Origin: Oscillospiraceae bacterium
GTDB lineage: Bacteria; Bacillota; Clostridia; Oscillospirales; Oscillospiraceae
Reading direction: 5' to 3'
Length of the DNA: 36,561 nt
Assembly (NCBI GenBank): GCA_017428565.1
Contig: JAFRQP010000028.1
Location: 1 to 36,561 of the forward strand
How positions within the stretch are numbered: the first letter of the stretch is position 1; every line of letters begins with the position of its first letter. Of this stretch, positions 6,431 through 14,261 are shown one piece after another. The notes below the pieces were generated by a model that saw only the letters and a program-made list of their open reading frames with translations, had not been told where the DNA came from and did not search any database. Both the position numbers and the translations under genes were made by a program.

Positions 6431-7243
6431 TCACGCCTTTTCCGCGAAGAAGTCCCGCTTGTTAAAAGCGGCGGTCATGAAGCGCCAGGCCGCCTTGCCG
6501 CTGGTGAGCCATTCGATATGGGCGTTGTTCTTCGTGTTCGCCAGCATGCCCTTCACCAGATGCTCCGCCACCACGTCCGGATAGTCGCCCAGGATGTTGT
6601 AAACCTTCTTGGTCTTCTCCGGCAGGGCGATGCTCTCCTTGCCGCCCAGGGCCTTCACCGTGAAGTCGGTGATCATGATGCCCGGAGAGAGACGACCGGC
6701 CTTGACCTTGCTGCCCCGCTCCTCCAGCTCCTTGGCCAGGGCCACGGTGAAATGGGTCACGGCCCGTTTGCTGGTGCCGTACATGTTGAGCCCCAGCATC
6801 ATGGCGTCGTTGCTGCCGTAGCCCTCCAGATTGTAGACGAAGCCGCCCTCGGGCTGCCCCTCCATCAGCCGCACGGCCAGGCGGCTGCCCAGCACGGCGC
6901 CCCGCAGGTCGATGTTCAAAATCGCGTCGATCTCCTGCTCGCTCAGCTCCCAGACGGGCTTCATGGGCTGGTTCACGCCGGCGTTGTTGATCCAGATCTC
7001 CACGGTGCCGAAGCGCTCCCGGGCGAAGTCCGCCAGAGCCTGCAGCTCCTCCGCGCTCTCCACGCTGCCCCGGCAGCCCTCCACGGCCCCCGCTCCCGGC
7101 AGGGCGCGCAGCGCCGCCACCGCCTTGTCCAGCCGCTCCGGGTTCACGCCGTTGAGCACCAGGTTCCAGCCGGCGGCGCGGAAGCGCTTGGCCATCTCCA
7201 GGCCCAGCCCCCGGGTGCTGCCGGTGATTACCGCTGTCTTCAT
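6431..7243 (-). CDS. SDR-family NAD(P)-dependent oxidoreductase
   Basis: A 270-residue short-chain dehydrogenase/reductase with a Rossmann fold. Cofactor motif TGSTRGLG is at 8-15 and NNAG at 86-89. The catalytic residues are Ser144 (in GYGSND), Tyr155 and Lys159 (MYGTSK). The sequence VYNLEGYGSNDAMML resembles the NYC1/NOL-like branch of classical SDRs rather than FabG, but the substrate cannot be told. The start at 7241-7243 follows AAGGAGGACGAGAGC; the reading frame remains open far upstream across a lipoprotein gene on the other strand, which is an artefact of GC-rich DNA. Residues after 190 (SPGIMITDF) fit the usual post-catalytic loop. It is transcribed from 7287-7315, divergently from the lipoprotein gene at 7406. 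Confidence 0.9.
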   Translation of the reverse strand: MKTAVITGSTRGLGLEMAKRFRAAGWNLVLNGVNPERLDKAVAALRALPGAGAVEGCRGSVESAEELQALADFARERFGTVEIWINNAGVNQPMKPVWELSEQEIDAILNIDLRGAVLGSRLAVRLMEGQPEGGFVYNLEGYGSNDAMMLGLNMYGTSKRAVTHFTVALAKELEERGSKVKAGRLSPGIMITDFTVKALGGKESIALPEKTKKVYNILGDYPDVVAEHLVKGMLANTKNNAHIEWLTSGKAAWRFMTAAFNKRDFFAEKA

Positions 7244-7286
7244 GCTCTCGTCCTCCTTGTGTGATATGGAATTCTTTTGTATGATG

Positions 7287-7315
7287 ATTATATCACGCGC
7301 TGCCCCGCCGCGCAA
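7287..7315 (-). promoter_or_regulatory. Promoter of the SDR gene
   Basis: On the minus strand, TTGCGC (7310-7315), a 17-bp spacer and a perfect TATAAT (7287-7292), 43 bp before the ATG. Confidence 0.75.
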
Positions 7316-7344
7316 GCAGAGGGAGGCCCGCTTTCGTTTTTCTC

Positions 7345-7373
7345 TTGCATGTCCGGGCAGATCATGGTATTGT
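7345..7373 (+). promoter_or_regulatory. Promoter of the small lipoprotein gene
   Basis: TTGCAT (7345-7350), a 17-bp spacer and TATTGT (7368-7373), 32 bp before the ATG at 7406. Confidence 0.65.
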
Positions 7374-7405
7374 AGAGGACAGCCAAATATGAGGAGGCGG
7401 ATTCC

Positions 7406-7759
7406 ATGCGGAAAAGCATAGCCCTGCTGCTGGTCCTTCTGATAAGCCTCAGCCTCTGCCCGGCTCTGGCCGGCTGCGGCGTCACCGAGAGCAGCCCCGC
7501 TGCCGTGATCGGCACCTGGGAGGGCGAATGGGACTACAACGGCGCCCACATCAAGTGCACCCTGAAGGTGAAGGACGACGGCACCTATGAGCGCACCCAC
7601 GTCCGGGACAACATCCCCAGCGGCACCGAAAAGGGCGACTATGAATTTGCGGACAACATTCTTACCACCTATAAGGACGAGGAGCACAGCGTCATGATCC
7701 GGTATGAGCTTGTGGCCGGGCAGCTGGCCAACGGCGAACACGTCCTGAAAAAGCGCTGA
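7406..7759 (+). CDS. Small lipoprotein consisting of a single GTWEGEWD domain
   Basis: A 117-residue secreted lipoprotein. The signal peptide (1-23) ends in the lipobox LAGC, with Cys24 as the lipid attachment site. Residues 35-115 form one compact domain: GTWEGEWDYNGAHIKCTLKV, then DDGTYERTHVRD, SGTEKGDYEF and IRYELVAGQLANGEH. The composition suggests a small beta-barrel of the lipocalin-like kind, but I cannot name a family or ligand. The same domain is found as the C-terminus of the zinc-ribbon protein encoded immediately downstream (7932-8765), showing duplication. GAGGAGG lies 8 bp before the ATG. The gene has its own promoter and an imperfect terminator. Confidence 0.85.
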   Translation: MRKSIALLLVLLISLSLCPALAGCGVTESSPAAVIGTWEGEWDYNGAHIKCTLKVKDDGTYERTHVRDNIPSGTEKGDYEFADNILTTYKDEEHSVMIRYELVAGQLANGEHVLKKR

Positions 7760-7788
7760 GCCCGCCGGAGCCGAAGCTCCCCCGCGCG

Positions 7789-7825
7789 CACACCCCCCTG
7801 TCTTTGACCGGGGGCTTGTGTTTTT
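7789..7825 (+). terminator. Imperfect terminator after the small lipoprotein
   Basis: CACACCCCC-type arm pairs with GGGGGCTTGTG (one bulge), followed by TTTTT at 7821-7825. Confidence 0.5.
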
Positions 7826-7838
7826 CCCGGCTTTGGAC

Positions 7839-7867
7839 TGGACAAGTTCTTTTTCTTGTTGTACAAT
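7839..7867 (+). promoter_or_regulatory. Promoter of the zinc-ribbon/TPR protein gene
   Basis: TGGACA (7839-7844), a 17-bp spacer and TACAAT (7862-7867), 64 bp before the ATG. Confidence 0.7.
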
Positions 7868-7931
7868 GACTTTATCGAGCCAAAGACCGGCCGCGAAAAG
7901 CGGTCCTGAAATCACAAAGGAGGAATCGATT

Positions 7932-8765
7932 ATGGCTGTTTGTCCGAACTGCGGAACACAGCTCCCCGACGGCGTGGGCTTCTGCACCGAATGCGGCCAG
8001 CCCCTGCGCGCCCCGGCGCAGACTGGCGGCTATACCGCACCCGTCAACATCCCCGCCCCCGAGGCTCCCAAGCCTGCCCGCTCCGGCGGCGGAAAAACCG
8101 CTTTGATCCTGTGCCTTGCCGTGCTGCTGCTGGCCGGCGCTACCCTCGGCGTGCTGTTTCTCACCGGCGTGCTGGGCGGCAACAAGGACTACGACCGGGC
8201 GATGGAGCTTTTCAAGCAGGGGCAGTACCCCGAGGCCGCCGCGCTCTTTGAGCAGCTGGGCGATTACAAGGACAGCGCGGAGCTGGCCCAAAACTGCCGC
8301 TACCAGCAGGCGCAGCTCGCCTACACCAGGGAGGATTACGAGCAGGCCCTGGAGCTGTTCACGACCTTGGGGAATTACCGGGACAGCGCGGACTGGGCCG
8401 CGCGCTGCGAGCAGAAGCTGGAGGTCGCTCCTCCCGCGGAGCCCGCGCCCGTCATCTTGGAACCCCCCGTCTCTTCCGAGCCGCCCGCCTCTTCTGACAA
8501 CGGGATCTGCGGCGTCTGGGAAGGCGAATGGGACTGGGACGGAGGCCACATCAAGTGCGTCATGGTCGTGCGGGCGGACGGCACCTATGAGCGGCACCAC
8601 ACCCGGGACGGCTCCCCCAGCGGCTCCGACGAGGGCGACTACGAGTTCGACGGCAGCGTGCTCGTCACCTGGAAGGACGCCGGACACACCACCAGCATCC
8701 GCTACGACTACGTCAACGGCGCGCTGACCAACAACAACCACTACCTGTACAAGGTCGGGCCCTGA
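7932..8765 (+). CDS. Zinc-ribbon, single-TM, TPR-like protein with C-terminal GVWEGEWD domain
   Basis: A 277-residue multidomain protein. A zinc ribbon has CPNC (Cys4, Cys7) and CTEC (Cys18, Cys21). A Pro-rich linker leads to one membrane helix at about 56-80. Two TPR-like units follow, YDRAMELFKQGQYPEAAALFEQLGDYKDSAE and YTREDYEQALELFTTLGNYRDSAD in abbreviated form (85-165), then a Pro/Ser linker (166-190). The C-terminal domain (193-276) is homologous to the upstream lipoprotein, with WEGEWD, GGHIKC, ADGTYER and GDYEF shared. The ribbon should lie in the cytoplasm and the TPR and C-terminal domain outside. Function is unknown; scaffolding or envelope sensing is a guess. AAAGGAGGAATCGATT fixes the start, and a longer frame from 7818 is rejected. 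A bidirectional terminator follows. Confidence 0.87.
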   Translation: MAVCPNCGTQLPDGVGFCTECGQPLRAPAQTGGYTAPVNIPAPEAPKPARSGGGKTALILCLAVLLLAGATLGVLFLTGVLGGNKDYDRAMELFKQGQYPEAAALFEQLGDYKDSAELAQNCRYQQAQLAYTREDYEQALELFTTLGNYRDSADWAARCEQKLEVAPPAEPAPVILEPPVSSEPPASSDNGICGVWEGEWDWDGGHIKCVMVVRADGTYERHHTRDGSPSGSDEGDYEFDGSVLVTWKDAGHTTSIRYDYVNGALTNNNHYLYKVGP

Positions 8766-8789
8766 TGATCCCGAAAGACCTTCCTGCGC

Positions 8790-8825
8790 AAAAAGCAGCA
8801 CCCCAAGCTGGGGTGCTGCTTTTTT
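8790..8825. terminator. Bidirectional terminator between convergent genes
   Basis: AAGCAGCACCCCA (8793-8805) and TGGGGTGCTGCTT (8809-8821) form a 13-bp stem with an AGC loop, with A5 before and T5 after, so it serves both convergent genes. Confidence 0.92.
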
Positions 8826-8836
8826 CCATGTCGGAA

Positions 8837-9218
8837 TCACGCATCCGTTTTCTCGCCCGGCTCCGGGCTTCTGTGGCGGCTGTAGTAGCCGTAAGGGATC
8901 GACAAAGGCCGTTTCCCGGCACCAGCGGATCCCCTCGTCCGAGACGATCACCACGGGCTCGTCCGCAGCGTCCGGGTGCAGGATGCTGCGGCGCGTCAGA
9001 AACCACCACAGGGCGGCGGAAGCCAGCATGATCGCCAGGCTCCCCCACCAGGGGAACAGGGCGATTGGGGGAAAGATCAGGGAGCACAGGGCGAACAGGA
9101 AGGGAAATACGCACAGGACGCTGAGAAAGCCCGAATAGCAGCCCCTGTTTTTGTAGACGACAAAGGGCTTGCTGAAGTCGATCCGCTGCGTGCCCGGATT
9201 CTTCTGCCGTTCCTCCAT
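8837..9218 (-). pseudogene. Two-TM membrane protein gene with a 1-nt frameshift near its end
   Basis: The ATG at 9216-9218 has GAGGGAGACCT before it and opens a protein starting MEERQKNPGTQRIDF. Two hydrophobic segments (about 38-62 and 69-86) and a soluble tail IIVSDEGIRWCRETAFVD-like follow. At about 8915 the frame slips in a CCC run. In the shifted frame it reads PYGYYSRHRSPEPGEKTDA and stops at 8837-8839, right before the shared terminator. Removing one C restores V-D-P-Y-G-Y-Y. Without the repair the frame runs on for more than 300 codons antisense through the terminator and the zinc-ribbon gene, which is implausible. The total of 382 nt (not a multiple of 3) agrees with one extra base. 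The family is not recognised. The shift may be real or a sequencing/assembly error. Confidence 0.6.
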
Positions 9219-9234
9219 AGGTCTCCCTCTCTTC

Positions 9235-9271
9235 AAAAAAAGCATAAGCCCTCCGAAACGGAGGGCTTATG
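9235..9271 (-). terminator. Terminator of the NlpC/P60 gene
   Basis: CATAAGCCCTCCG (9243-9255) and CGGAGGGCTTATG (9259-9271) form a 13-bp stem; read on the minus strand it is followed by a C and a run of T. Confidence 0.9.
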
Positions 9272-9278
9272 GCGGGTT

Positions 9279-11243
9279 TCAGTTGATGATGCGGCGGGCC
9301 TCAAAGCCGCGGGAGTTGTAGTAGCCGGACAGGTCGGAAACAATGACGCCGGTGCGGGAGTTGGCCGCGTGGACGAACTGGTTGTTGCCGATGTAGATGC
9401 CGACGTGGCCGATGTAATCGCCGCTGGAATAGAAGCAGAGCACGTCGCCGGGCTGCAGCTGGTTGGGATCCACATGGACGCCGTTGCGGGCCTGGTCGGC
9501 CGCCACACGGTTCATGCTGTAGCCGAACTGGCCGTAGATGTAGTAGACGAAGCCGGAGCAGTCAAAGCCGGTGGAGGGGGACATGCCGCCCCAGACGTAG
9601 GGGTAACCCACGAACTGCAGGGCGTAGTTGGCGACCTCCTGCCCCTTGGCGGAAGCGCCGGGGTTGGGCGCGGGGACGCTGGGCGTGCCGGGCTCCTCCG
9701 GCTCGCTGGGCGTCGTGGTCCCGTAGGTGCCCCTGGCCACATACTGGCTGTACACGTAACCGGCTTTGCCGTTGTAGATCACGGCGGTCCAGCCGTTGAC
9801 CTCGCCGGTGATGGTCACGGCGTTGCCGTAGAAGAGCTCGCCGTAGATCTCGCCGGACATGTACGGGGCGCCGCGGAAGCGCACGTTATTGCCGGTGATG
9901 TAGCCCGGCTCCCCGGTGGTCGGGGTGCTGGGAGCCGGCGTGGGCGTGGGCGTAGGGGCCGCCGTGGGGGCCGGCGTAGGCGTCGGCTCCGGAGTGGGAT
10001 CCGGTTCGCGTTCCGGCTTCTTCTCGATCACGTACTGGCTGAAGACATAGCCGCTGACCCCGTCGATGACGCAGGCGGTCCAGCCGCCGGATTCGCCGGT
10101 GATGGTCAGCTCCTTGCCCTTGTTATACTCGCCCAGGATGCCGTAGTTGGTGCCGGGGCCGGAGCGGAAGCGCACATAGTCGCCGTTGATGTAGCCCGCC
10201 TTGCCGGTGGCAGGGGTCTCCGGGACGGGGGTGGGCTCCGGCGTGGGCTCCGGGGTAGGCGCGGCAGTGGGGGCGGGGGTCGCCGTGGGCTCGGGCTCGG
10301 CTTCCTTCTCCTTCACGTAGAGGCTGTAGACGAAGCCGTCCTTCCCGTCGATGGTGCAGGCCGTCCAGTCGCCGAAAATGCCGGTGATGGTCAGCTCCTT
10401 GCCCTTGTTGTAGGTGGACATCACCCCGTAGTTGGTGCCGGGGCCGGTGCGGAAGCACACGTAGTTGGCGGTGATGGTGCCGGCCTTGTGCTCCACGGGA
10501 GTGACCTCCGGCGTGGGCTCGGGCGTGGGCGTAGGCGCCGGGGTGGGCTCGGGCGTGGGCGTGGGCTCGGGCGTGGGTTCGGGATCCTCGCCGACGATCA
10601 CGACCTCGCCGCCCTCATCCGGATCCGGCGTGGGCTCGGGCGTGGGTTCGGGGGTGGGCTGCACCACCGGAGCGCTGGAGCCGTCCACGGTCACATACTG
10701 CCCGAACACATAGCCGGCCCGGCCGTCGATGACGCAGGCCACCCAGTCGCCGGAGCGGCCGGTGATGGTCAGGGTCTTGCCGTTGTTATACTCCCCCAGG
10801 ATCGCAGAGCTGGTGGAGGGGCCGGAACGGAAGCGCACATACATGGCGTTGATGTGTCCGGGCGTTCCGTCCACCTGGACGGGGGCGGGGGCGGGCGTGG
10901 GATCGGCGACGGGGGCGGGATCGGCGGGCGCCGGGTCGGGCTCGACAGGCGCGGGGGCCGGATCGGGCTCGGGCTGGCTGACCTTCAGGTAGCGGGAGGA
11001 CATGTAGCCGCTGACGCCGTCGTGGGTGACGGCATACCAGTCGGGATTGGACATATCCGTCACGATGACGACCTCGCCCTTGGGCAGACAGTCGATCACG
11101 GGGAAATTGGTGCCCGGGCCGGACCGCAGGTTCACATCGCTGCCCGTGACGGTGGCGTTCTCGTCGGCAAAGGCCGTCGGGAAGCCCAGCATGGAGCAGA
11201 TCAGCAATACCGCGATCAGGGTCCGCAAGAACTTCTTGCTCAT
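9279..11243 (-). CDS. Secreted NlpC/P60 peptidoglycan endopeptidase with five SH3b domains
   Basis: A 654-residue secreted enzyme. A signal peptide ends near TAFADEN (residue 26). Five bacterial SH3 domains, each with a variant of VRFRSGPGT and ending in GYV..QYV, bind the cell wall. They are joined by long Pro-Thr-Glu/Pro-Ala linkers (PTPEPTPEP type). The C-terminal NlpC/P60 domain starts about residue 540 (VANYALQFVGYPYVWGG) and has catalytic Cys562 (GFDCSGFV), His613 (IGHVGIYIG) and a third polar residue around His625 (FVHAAN). Such enzymes cut the D-iGlu-diamino acid bond in stem peptides during wall turnover or daughter-cell separation. The start follows AAGAAGGAAC. The first SH3b is separated from the rest by an unusually long D/P/A linker. 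A GC-rich leader of ~120 nt separates it from the 93-aa gene upstream. Confidence 0.92.
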   Translation of the reverse strand: MSKKFLRTLIAVLLICSMLGFPTAFADENATVTGSDVNLRSGPGTNFPVIDCLPKGEVVIVTDMSNPDWYAVTHDGVSGYMSSRYLKVSQPEPDPAPAPVEPDPAPADPAPVADPTPAPAPVQVDGTPGHINAMYVRFRSGPSTSSAILGEYNNGKTLTITGRSGDWVACVIDGRAGYVFGQYVTVDGSSAPVVQPTPEPTPEPTPDPDEGGEVVIVGEDPEPTPEPTPTPEPTPAPTPTPEPTPEVTPVEHKAGTITANYVCFRTGPGTNYGVMSTYNKGKELTITGIFGDWTACTIDGKDGFVYSLYVKEKEAEPEPTATPAPTAAPTPEPTPEPTPVPETPATGKAGYINGDYVRFRSGPGTNYGILGEYNKGKELTITGESGGWTACVIDGVSGYVFSQYVIEKKPEREPDPTPEPTPTPAPTAAPTPTPTPAPSTPTTGEPGYITGNNVRFRGAPYMSGEIYGELFYGNAVTITGEVNGWTAVIYNGKAGYVYSQYVARGTYGTTTPSEPEEPGTPSVPAPNPGASAKGQEVANYALQFVGYPYVWGGMSPSTGFDCSGFVYYIYGQFGYSMNRVAADQARNGVHVDPNQLQPGDVLCFYSSGDYIGHVGIYIGNNQFVHAANSRTGVIVSDLSGYYNSRGFEARRIIN

Positions 11244-11362
11244 GAAACAGTTCCTTCTTTCTGTATTCGGGAAGCGGCGGCGGGCCGCCCGCTCCCCTCG
11301 GAGGCTGTTCGGAAGCTCCGGAAACGCTGGGTCAGACGTTTCCTGGGAAAGACAAGGCTGTC

Positions 11363-11644
11363 TTAACGGGAGGCCAGTGCGCGTTCAAGCCACACGGCGG
11401 CAACATCAATGGCGGAATACAGGCTGTCCTTTTCGCTCTTCTTCACGATCTTGTCCCGGGTCTTGATGCTGGGATCGGTGAGCTGAAGCTGGACGGAGAC
11501 CTTGGTGGCCACGTCAAGATCCTTCACCTTTTTGGTGTCCAGGATCTGCAGCTGGATAATATACTTATCCGCAAAGCTGCCGTAATAAATGATGTTGTCC
11601 TTCCTTTGGAGAGGATGTCCCTTATACTCCAATGATTTTGCCAA
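11363..11644 (-). CDS. Conserved 93-aa protein with a TTG start, unknown function
   Basis: The best start is a TTG (11642-11644) that has GGAGG 8 nt upstream, giving MAKSLEYKGHPLQRKDNIIYYG and onward. An upstream ATG in frame (11669-11671) overlaps the Shine-Dalgarno site and is rejected. The protein has a beta-rich N-terminal half (IIYYGSFADKYIIQLQIL) with alternating hydrophobic residues and a helical C-terminus (DSLYSAIDVAAVWLERAL). No signal peptide or membrane segment is seen. I recall similar short proteins as unnamed Oscillospiraceae families, but no function is known. It has a strong promoter of its own (11672-11700). It lies between the PBP gene and the NlpC/P60 gene on the same strand. 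Confidence 0.75.
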   Translation of the reverse strand: MAKSLEYKGHPLQRKDNIIYYGSFADKYIIQLQILDTKKVKDLDVATKVSVQLQLTDPSIKTRDKIVKKSEKDSLYSAIDVAAVWLERALASR

Positions 11645-11671
11645 GAATAGCACCTCCAATAATGTAATCAA

Positions 11672-11700
11672 AATGTAACATAATGAACTTGTTTTGTCAA
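11672..11700 (-). promoter_or_regulatory. Strong promoter of the 93-aa protein gene
   Basis: Perfect TTGACA (11695-11700), a 17-bp spacer and TACATT (11672-11677) on the minus strand, 27 bp from the TTG start. Confidence 0.85.
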
Positions 11701-11736
11701 CAACAAAAGCCTGGAAAACGGGTCGAAGTGGGGGAG

Positions 11737-11782
11737 AAACCCCGGTTTTTTCGTTAAATCTTTGTAAAATACCGGGGTTTTT
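11737..11782. terminator. Long-loop terminator after the PBP gene
   Basis: AAACCCCGGT (11737-11746) and ACCGGGGTTT (11771-11780) form a 10-bp stem with A/T at its base and a 24-nt AT-rich loop. Its position fits termination of the PBP gene on the minus strand; it could act in both directions. Confidence 0.6.
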
Positions 11783-11827
11783 GCATGTTTCTTCCTGTTT
11801 TGGGACGATTTGGCGCGGGGGGACGGC

Positions 11828-14026
11828 TCAGCCGTAGACCACCACCGCGTCGTCCCCGCCGTCGCCCCCGCCGTCGTCGGTTCCGGGATCCACATAGATG
11901 CCGCCGTCGTCATCATCGATGATAATGGCGTCGCCCGGGTCCTCGTCCTCCTGATTCAGGCCGAAGACGCCGGTGTTCTCCCCCAGGTAGGGATAGGTGA
12001 AATCCTTCCAGGCGTAGCCCTCCAGCACCCGGGACATGACTCTGTTCCAGATCCGGGCGGCGGGATTGCCGTTGACGTTGATCTTCTCCGGAATGTCGAA
12101 GCCGGTCCAGACCACGGCCACGTAGTAGGGCGTGACGCCGGCGAACCAGCGGTCCTTCTGGTCGGTGGAGGTGCCGGTCTTGCCGCCCACGGGCACGGTC
12201 CAGAGCCGCGCCTCGCTGGCGATGCCCTCCTCCACGTTCTTTTTGAGCATATAGGTCATGACGTAGGCGGTGTTGGGCTGGAAGGCCTGGATGGTGCGGG
12301 GGGAATTGTCCAGCACCACGTTGCCCCGGGCGTCGGTGACCATGGAGTAGGTGCGGCTGTAGGTGAACACGCCGTCGTTGACGAAGGCGCAGTAGGCCTG
12401 GCACATCTCCCGCACGGAGATGCCGTAGGTCAGCTGCCCCAGGGCCATGGGCGCGTAGGAAATGTCGTCCGGCACCAGACTGGTGACGCCCAGATGCTCC
12501 GTCAGATAGTCGTAGGAGGTCTGGGGCCCGCCGGGCAGGATGTCCACGATCTGGGCCGCCACGGTGTTCAGGGACCACTTCAGCGCCTGCTCGATGGTGA
12601 TGACGCCGAAGCTCTGGTAGCTGTCGTTGTGGGGATACCAGCTGGTGCCCCGCAGGCGGACGGTGGGCGAATCGTTCACATAGGTGGCCGGCGTGATGAG
12701 CCCCAGGTCCACCGCCGGCCCGTAGGAGGCGATGGGCTTGATGGAGGAGCCCGGCGAGCGGGTGGCGCCGCCGTAGTCAAAGCCGTTCACGTACTCGGGC
12801 ACGGCCCGGTTCAGGGGGAAGTTGGTGGTCTTCTCCCCCACGCCGCCGGAGAGGGCCAGGATGCGCCCGTCATAGGGGTCCATGATCACGATGGCGCTCT
12901 GGAAGCGCTGGTTGGTCTGGCTGGGGGGCTGGGGGATCTGGGTGGGATCGGTGTAGATCGAATCCACGATGGCCTGGATGCGCGGGTCGATGCAGCAGTA
13001 GATCTGGTAGCCGCCGTTATAGAGCAGGGAGGTCGCGGCGGCGCGGCCGATGCCCTTGGCGTCCATCAGGTCGCGGATCACATCGTTGATGACCACTTCC
13101 TCATAGTAGGTGTAGATTACCTTGTTGGTGTTCTCCCCGGGGCTGTGGGCGAAGACCAGCTCCTCGTCCACGGCGGCCTTGTAGGTGTCGTAGTCGATGT
13201 AGCCCTGCTCATACATCTCCCGCAGGACCACCTCCTGCCGCTGCTTGTTGTTGTCCTCGTTGTAGAAGGGGTCGTAGTAGGTTGGCTTGTTGGTGATGCC
13301 CACGATGGCGGCGCATTCCGCCAGATCCAGCTCCGACACGTCCTTGCCGAAATAGGTCTGGGCAGCGGCCTGCACGCCGTAGCAGCCCTCTCCGAAGTAG
13401 ACGGCGTTGAGATACCACTCGATGATCTCCCGCTTGTCGTACTTCTTTTCCAGCTCCAGGGCGCCGAAGATCTCACCCAGCTTGCGCTGGACGGTGACCT
13501 CGTCGTTGCCGGTCAGGTTCTTGATGAGCTGCTGGGTGATGGTGGAGCCGCCGTAGCCGGAACCGGCAAACATGCGCACGAAGGCGGTGGAGGTGCGGAA
13601 CCAGTCCACCCCGTTGTGCTCGTAAAAGCGCTTGTCCTCGATGGCTACCAGGGCCTGCTCCATGTAGGGCGGGAGGTTCTCATAGTCCACCCAGATGCGC
13701 TTGTACTTGCCCACCAGGGTCACCAGCTCCTGCCACTCGCCGCTGGGCGTCTGGTACCAGATGGTGCTGGACTCGCTGAGCTGGAAATCCTCCAGAGAGA
13801 TGTCCATATTGGGCGTCAGACTGTTCTTGACGTAGTAGGCAAAAATGCAGGCGAACAGAAGCCCGGAGACGATCAGCACCAGCATCACCGAGCCCACGAC
13901 CTTGAACACGGCGCTGATGATGGACGTGGCGGCGTCCGCCGTGAAGCCCAGGGCGCGCAGGGTCATGCGCAGCGGACCGCGCTTTTTCTCCTTGCCCTCC
14001 GGCTGTTTCTCCGCAGGTTTTTTCAT
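11828..14026 (-). CDS. Class A penicillin-binding protein (PBP1A-type glycosyltransferase/transpeptidase)
   Basis: A 732-residue bifunctional peptidoglycan synthase. A basic cytoplasmic tail and one membrane helix (about 42-64) are followed by a GT51 glycosyltransferase with catalytic Glu130 in EDKRFYEHNGVDW, GGSTITQQLIKN (159-170) and RKLGEIFGALELEKKYDK. The transpeptidase domain has SxxK Ser427-Lys430 (RSPGSSIKP), SLN at 485-487 and KTGTS at 616-620. It polymerises lipid II and cross-links stem peptides outside the membrane. The tail after 690 is short and unusually rich in Asp and Gly (DDDDGG, GTDDGGGDGGDD). A TTG nine bases upstream (14033-14035) is an alternative start; AGGAGGTG is 13 nt from the ATG and 4 nt from the TTG, so the choice is uncertain. 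An extended -10 promoter is at 14092. Confidence 0.93.
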   Translation of the reverse strand: MKKPAEKQPEGKEKKRGPLRMTLRALGFTADAATSIISAVFKVVGSVMLVLIVSGLLFACIFAYYVKNSLTPNMDISLEDFQLSESSTIWYQTPSGEWQELVTLVGKYKRIWVDYENLPPYMEQALVAIEDKRFYEHNGVDWFRTSTAFVRMFAGSGYGGSTITQQLIKNLTGNDEVTVQRKLGEIFGALELEKKYDKREIIEWYLNAVYFGEGCYGVQAAAQTYFGKDVSELDLAECAAIVGITNKPTYYDPFYNEDNNKQRQEVVLREMYEQGYIDYDTYKAAVDEELVFAHSPGENTNKVIYTYYEEVVINDVIRDLMDAKGIGRAAATSLLYNGGYQIYCCIDPRIQAIVDSIYTDPTQIPQPPSQTNQRFQSAIVIMDPYDGRILALSGGVGEKTTNFPLNRAVPEYVNGFDYGGATRSPGSSIKPIASYGPAVDLGLITPATYVNDSPTVRLRGTSWYPHNDSYQSFGVITIEQALKWSLNTVAAQIVDILPGGPQTSYDYLTEHLGVTSLVPDDISYAPMALGQLTYGISVREMCQAYCAFVNDGVFTYSRTYSMVTDARGNVVLDNSPRTIQAFQPNTAYVMTYMLKKNVEEGIASEARLWTVPVGGKTGTSTDQKDRWFAGVTPYYVAVVWTGFDIPEKINVNGNPAARIWNRVMSRVLEGYAWKDFTYPYLGENTGVFGLNQEDEDPGDAIIIDDDDGGIYVDPGTDDGGGDGGDDAVVVYG

Positions 14027-14088
14027 GGGATCCAAAACACCTCCTCTTTCAAAGGGGGAAAGGGTATAGTTCTTGATTTTATATCCTG

Positions 14089-14100
14089 GATATTATACCA
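14089..14100 (-). promoter_or_regulatory. Extended -10 promoter of the PBP gene
   Basis: On the minus strand TGG-TATAAT (TATAAT at 14092-14097) forms a TGn extended -10; no good -35 is seen. It lies 66 bp from the ATG. Confidence 0.6.
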
Positions 14101-14261
14101 CAGTTTTTTTCTGCCGGGTGTAGAAAATGTGAATTTTCAGAGAAATTAAGATTTGGGCGGCCGCGGCTTCCCAGGCGTCCCCGCGGCGGATCCGCGAATA
14201 TTTTTCCCAAAACCGGAGAGAATAGCCTTGTCGGGAGTCGGATCGGAAGGAGGAGCGGAGC

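Noticed and set aside
7244-7987. N-terminal extension of the SDR protein by about 248 residues
   Set aside because: It would be antisense to the lipoprotein gene and cross the SDR promoter; the internal start has AAGGAGG.
11244-11362. ydaO/yuaA (c-di-AMP) riboswitch in the leader of the NlpC/P60 gene
   Set aside because: This gene class often has one, but the conserved ydaO sequence blocks are not visible in the 120-nt GC-rich leader.
8976-11366. Plus-strand open frame of ~800 codons opposite the NlpC/P60 gene, rich in Gly, Val and His
   Set aside because: Shadow of the SH3b and linker repeats; the minus-strand frame has a signal peptide, SH3b domains and catalytic residues.
11810-14149. 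Plus-strand open frame opposite the PBP gene
   Set aside because: No domain is seen, and it crosses the PBP promoter; the minus-strand frame has every PBP motif.
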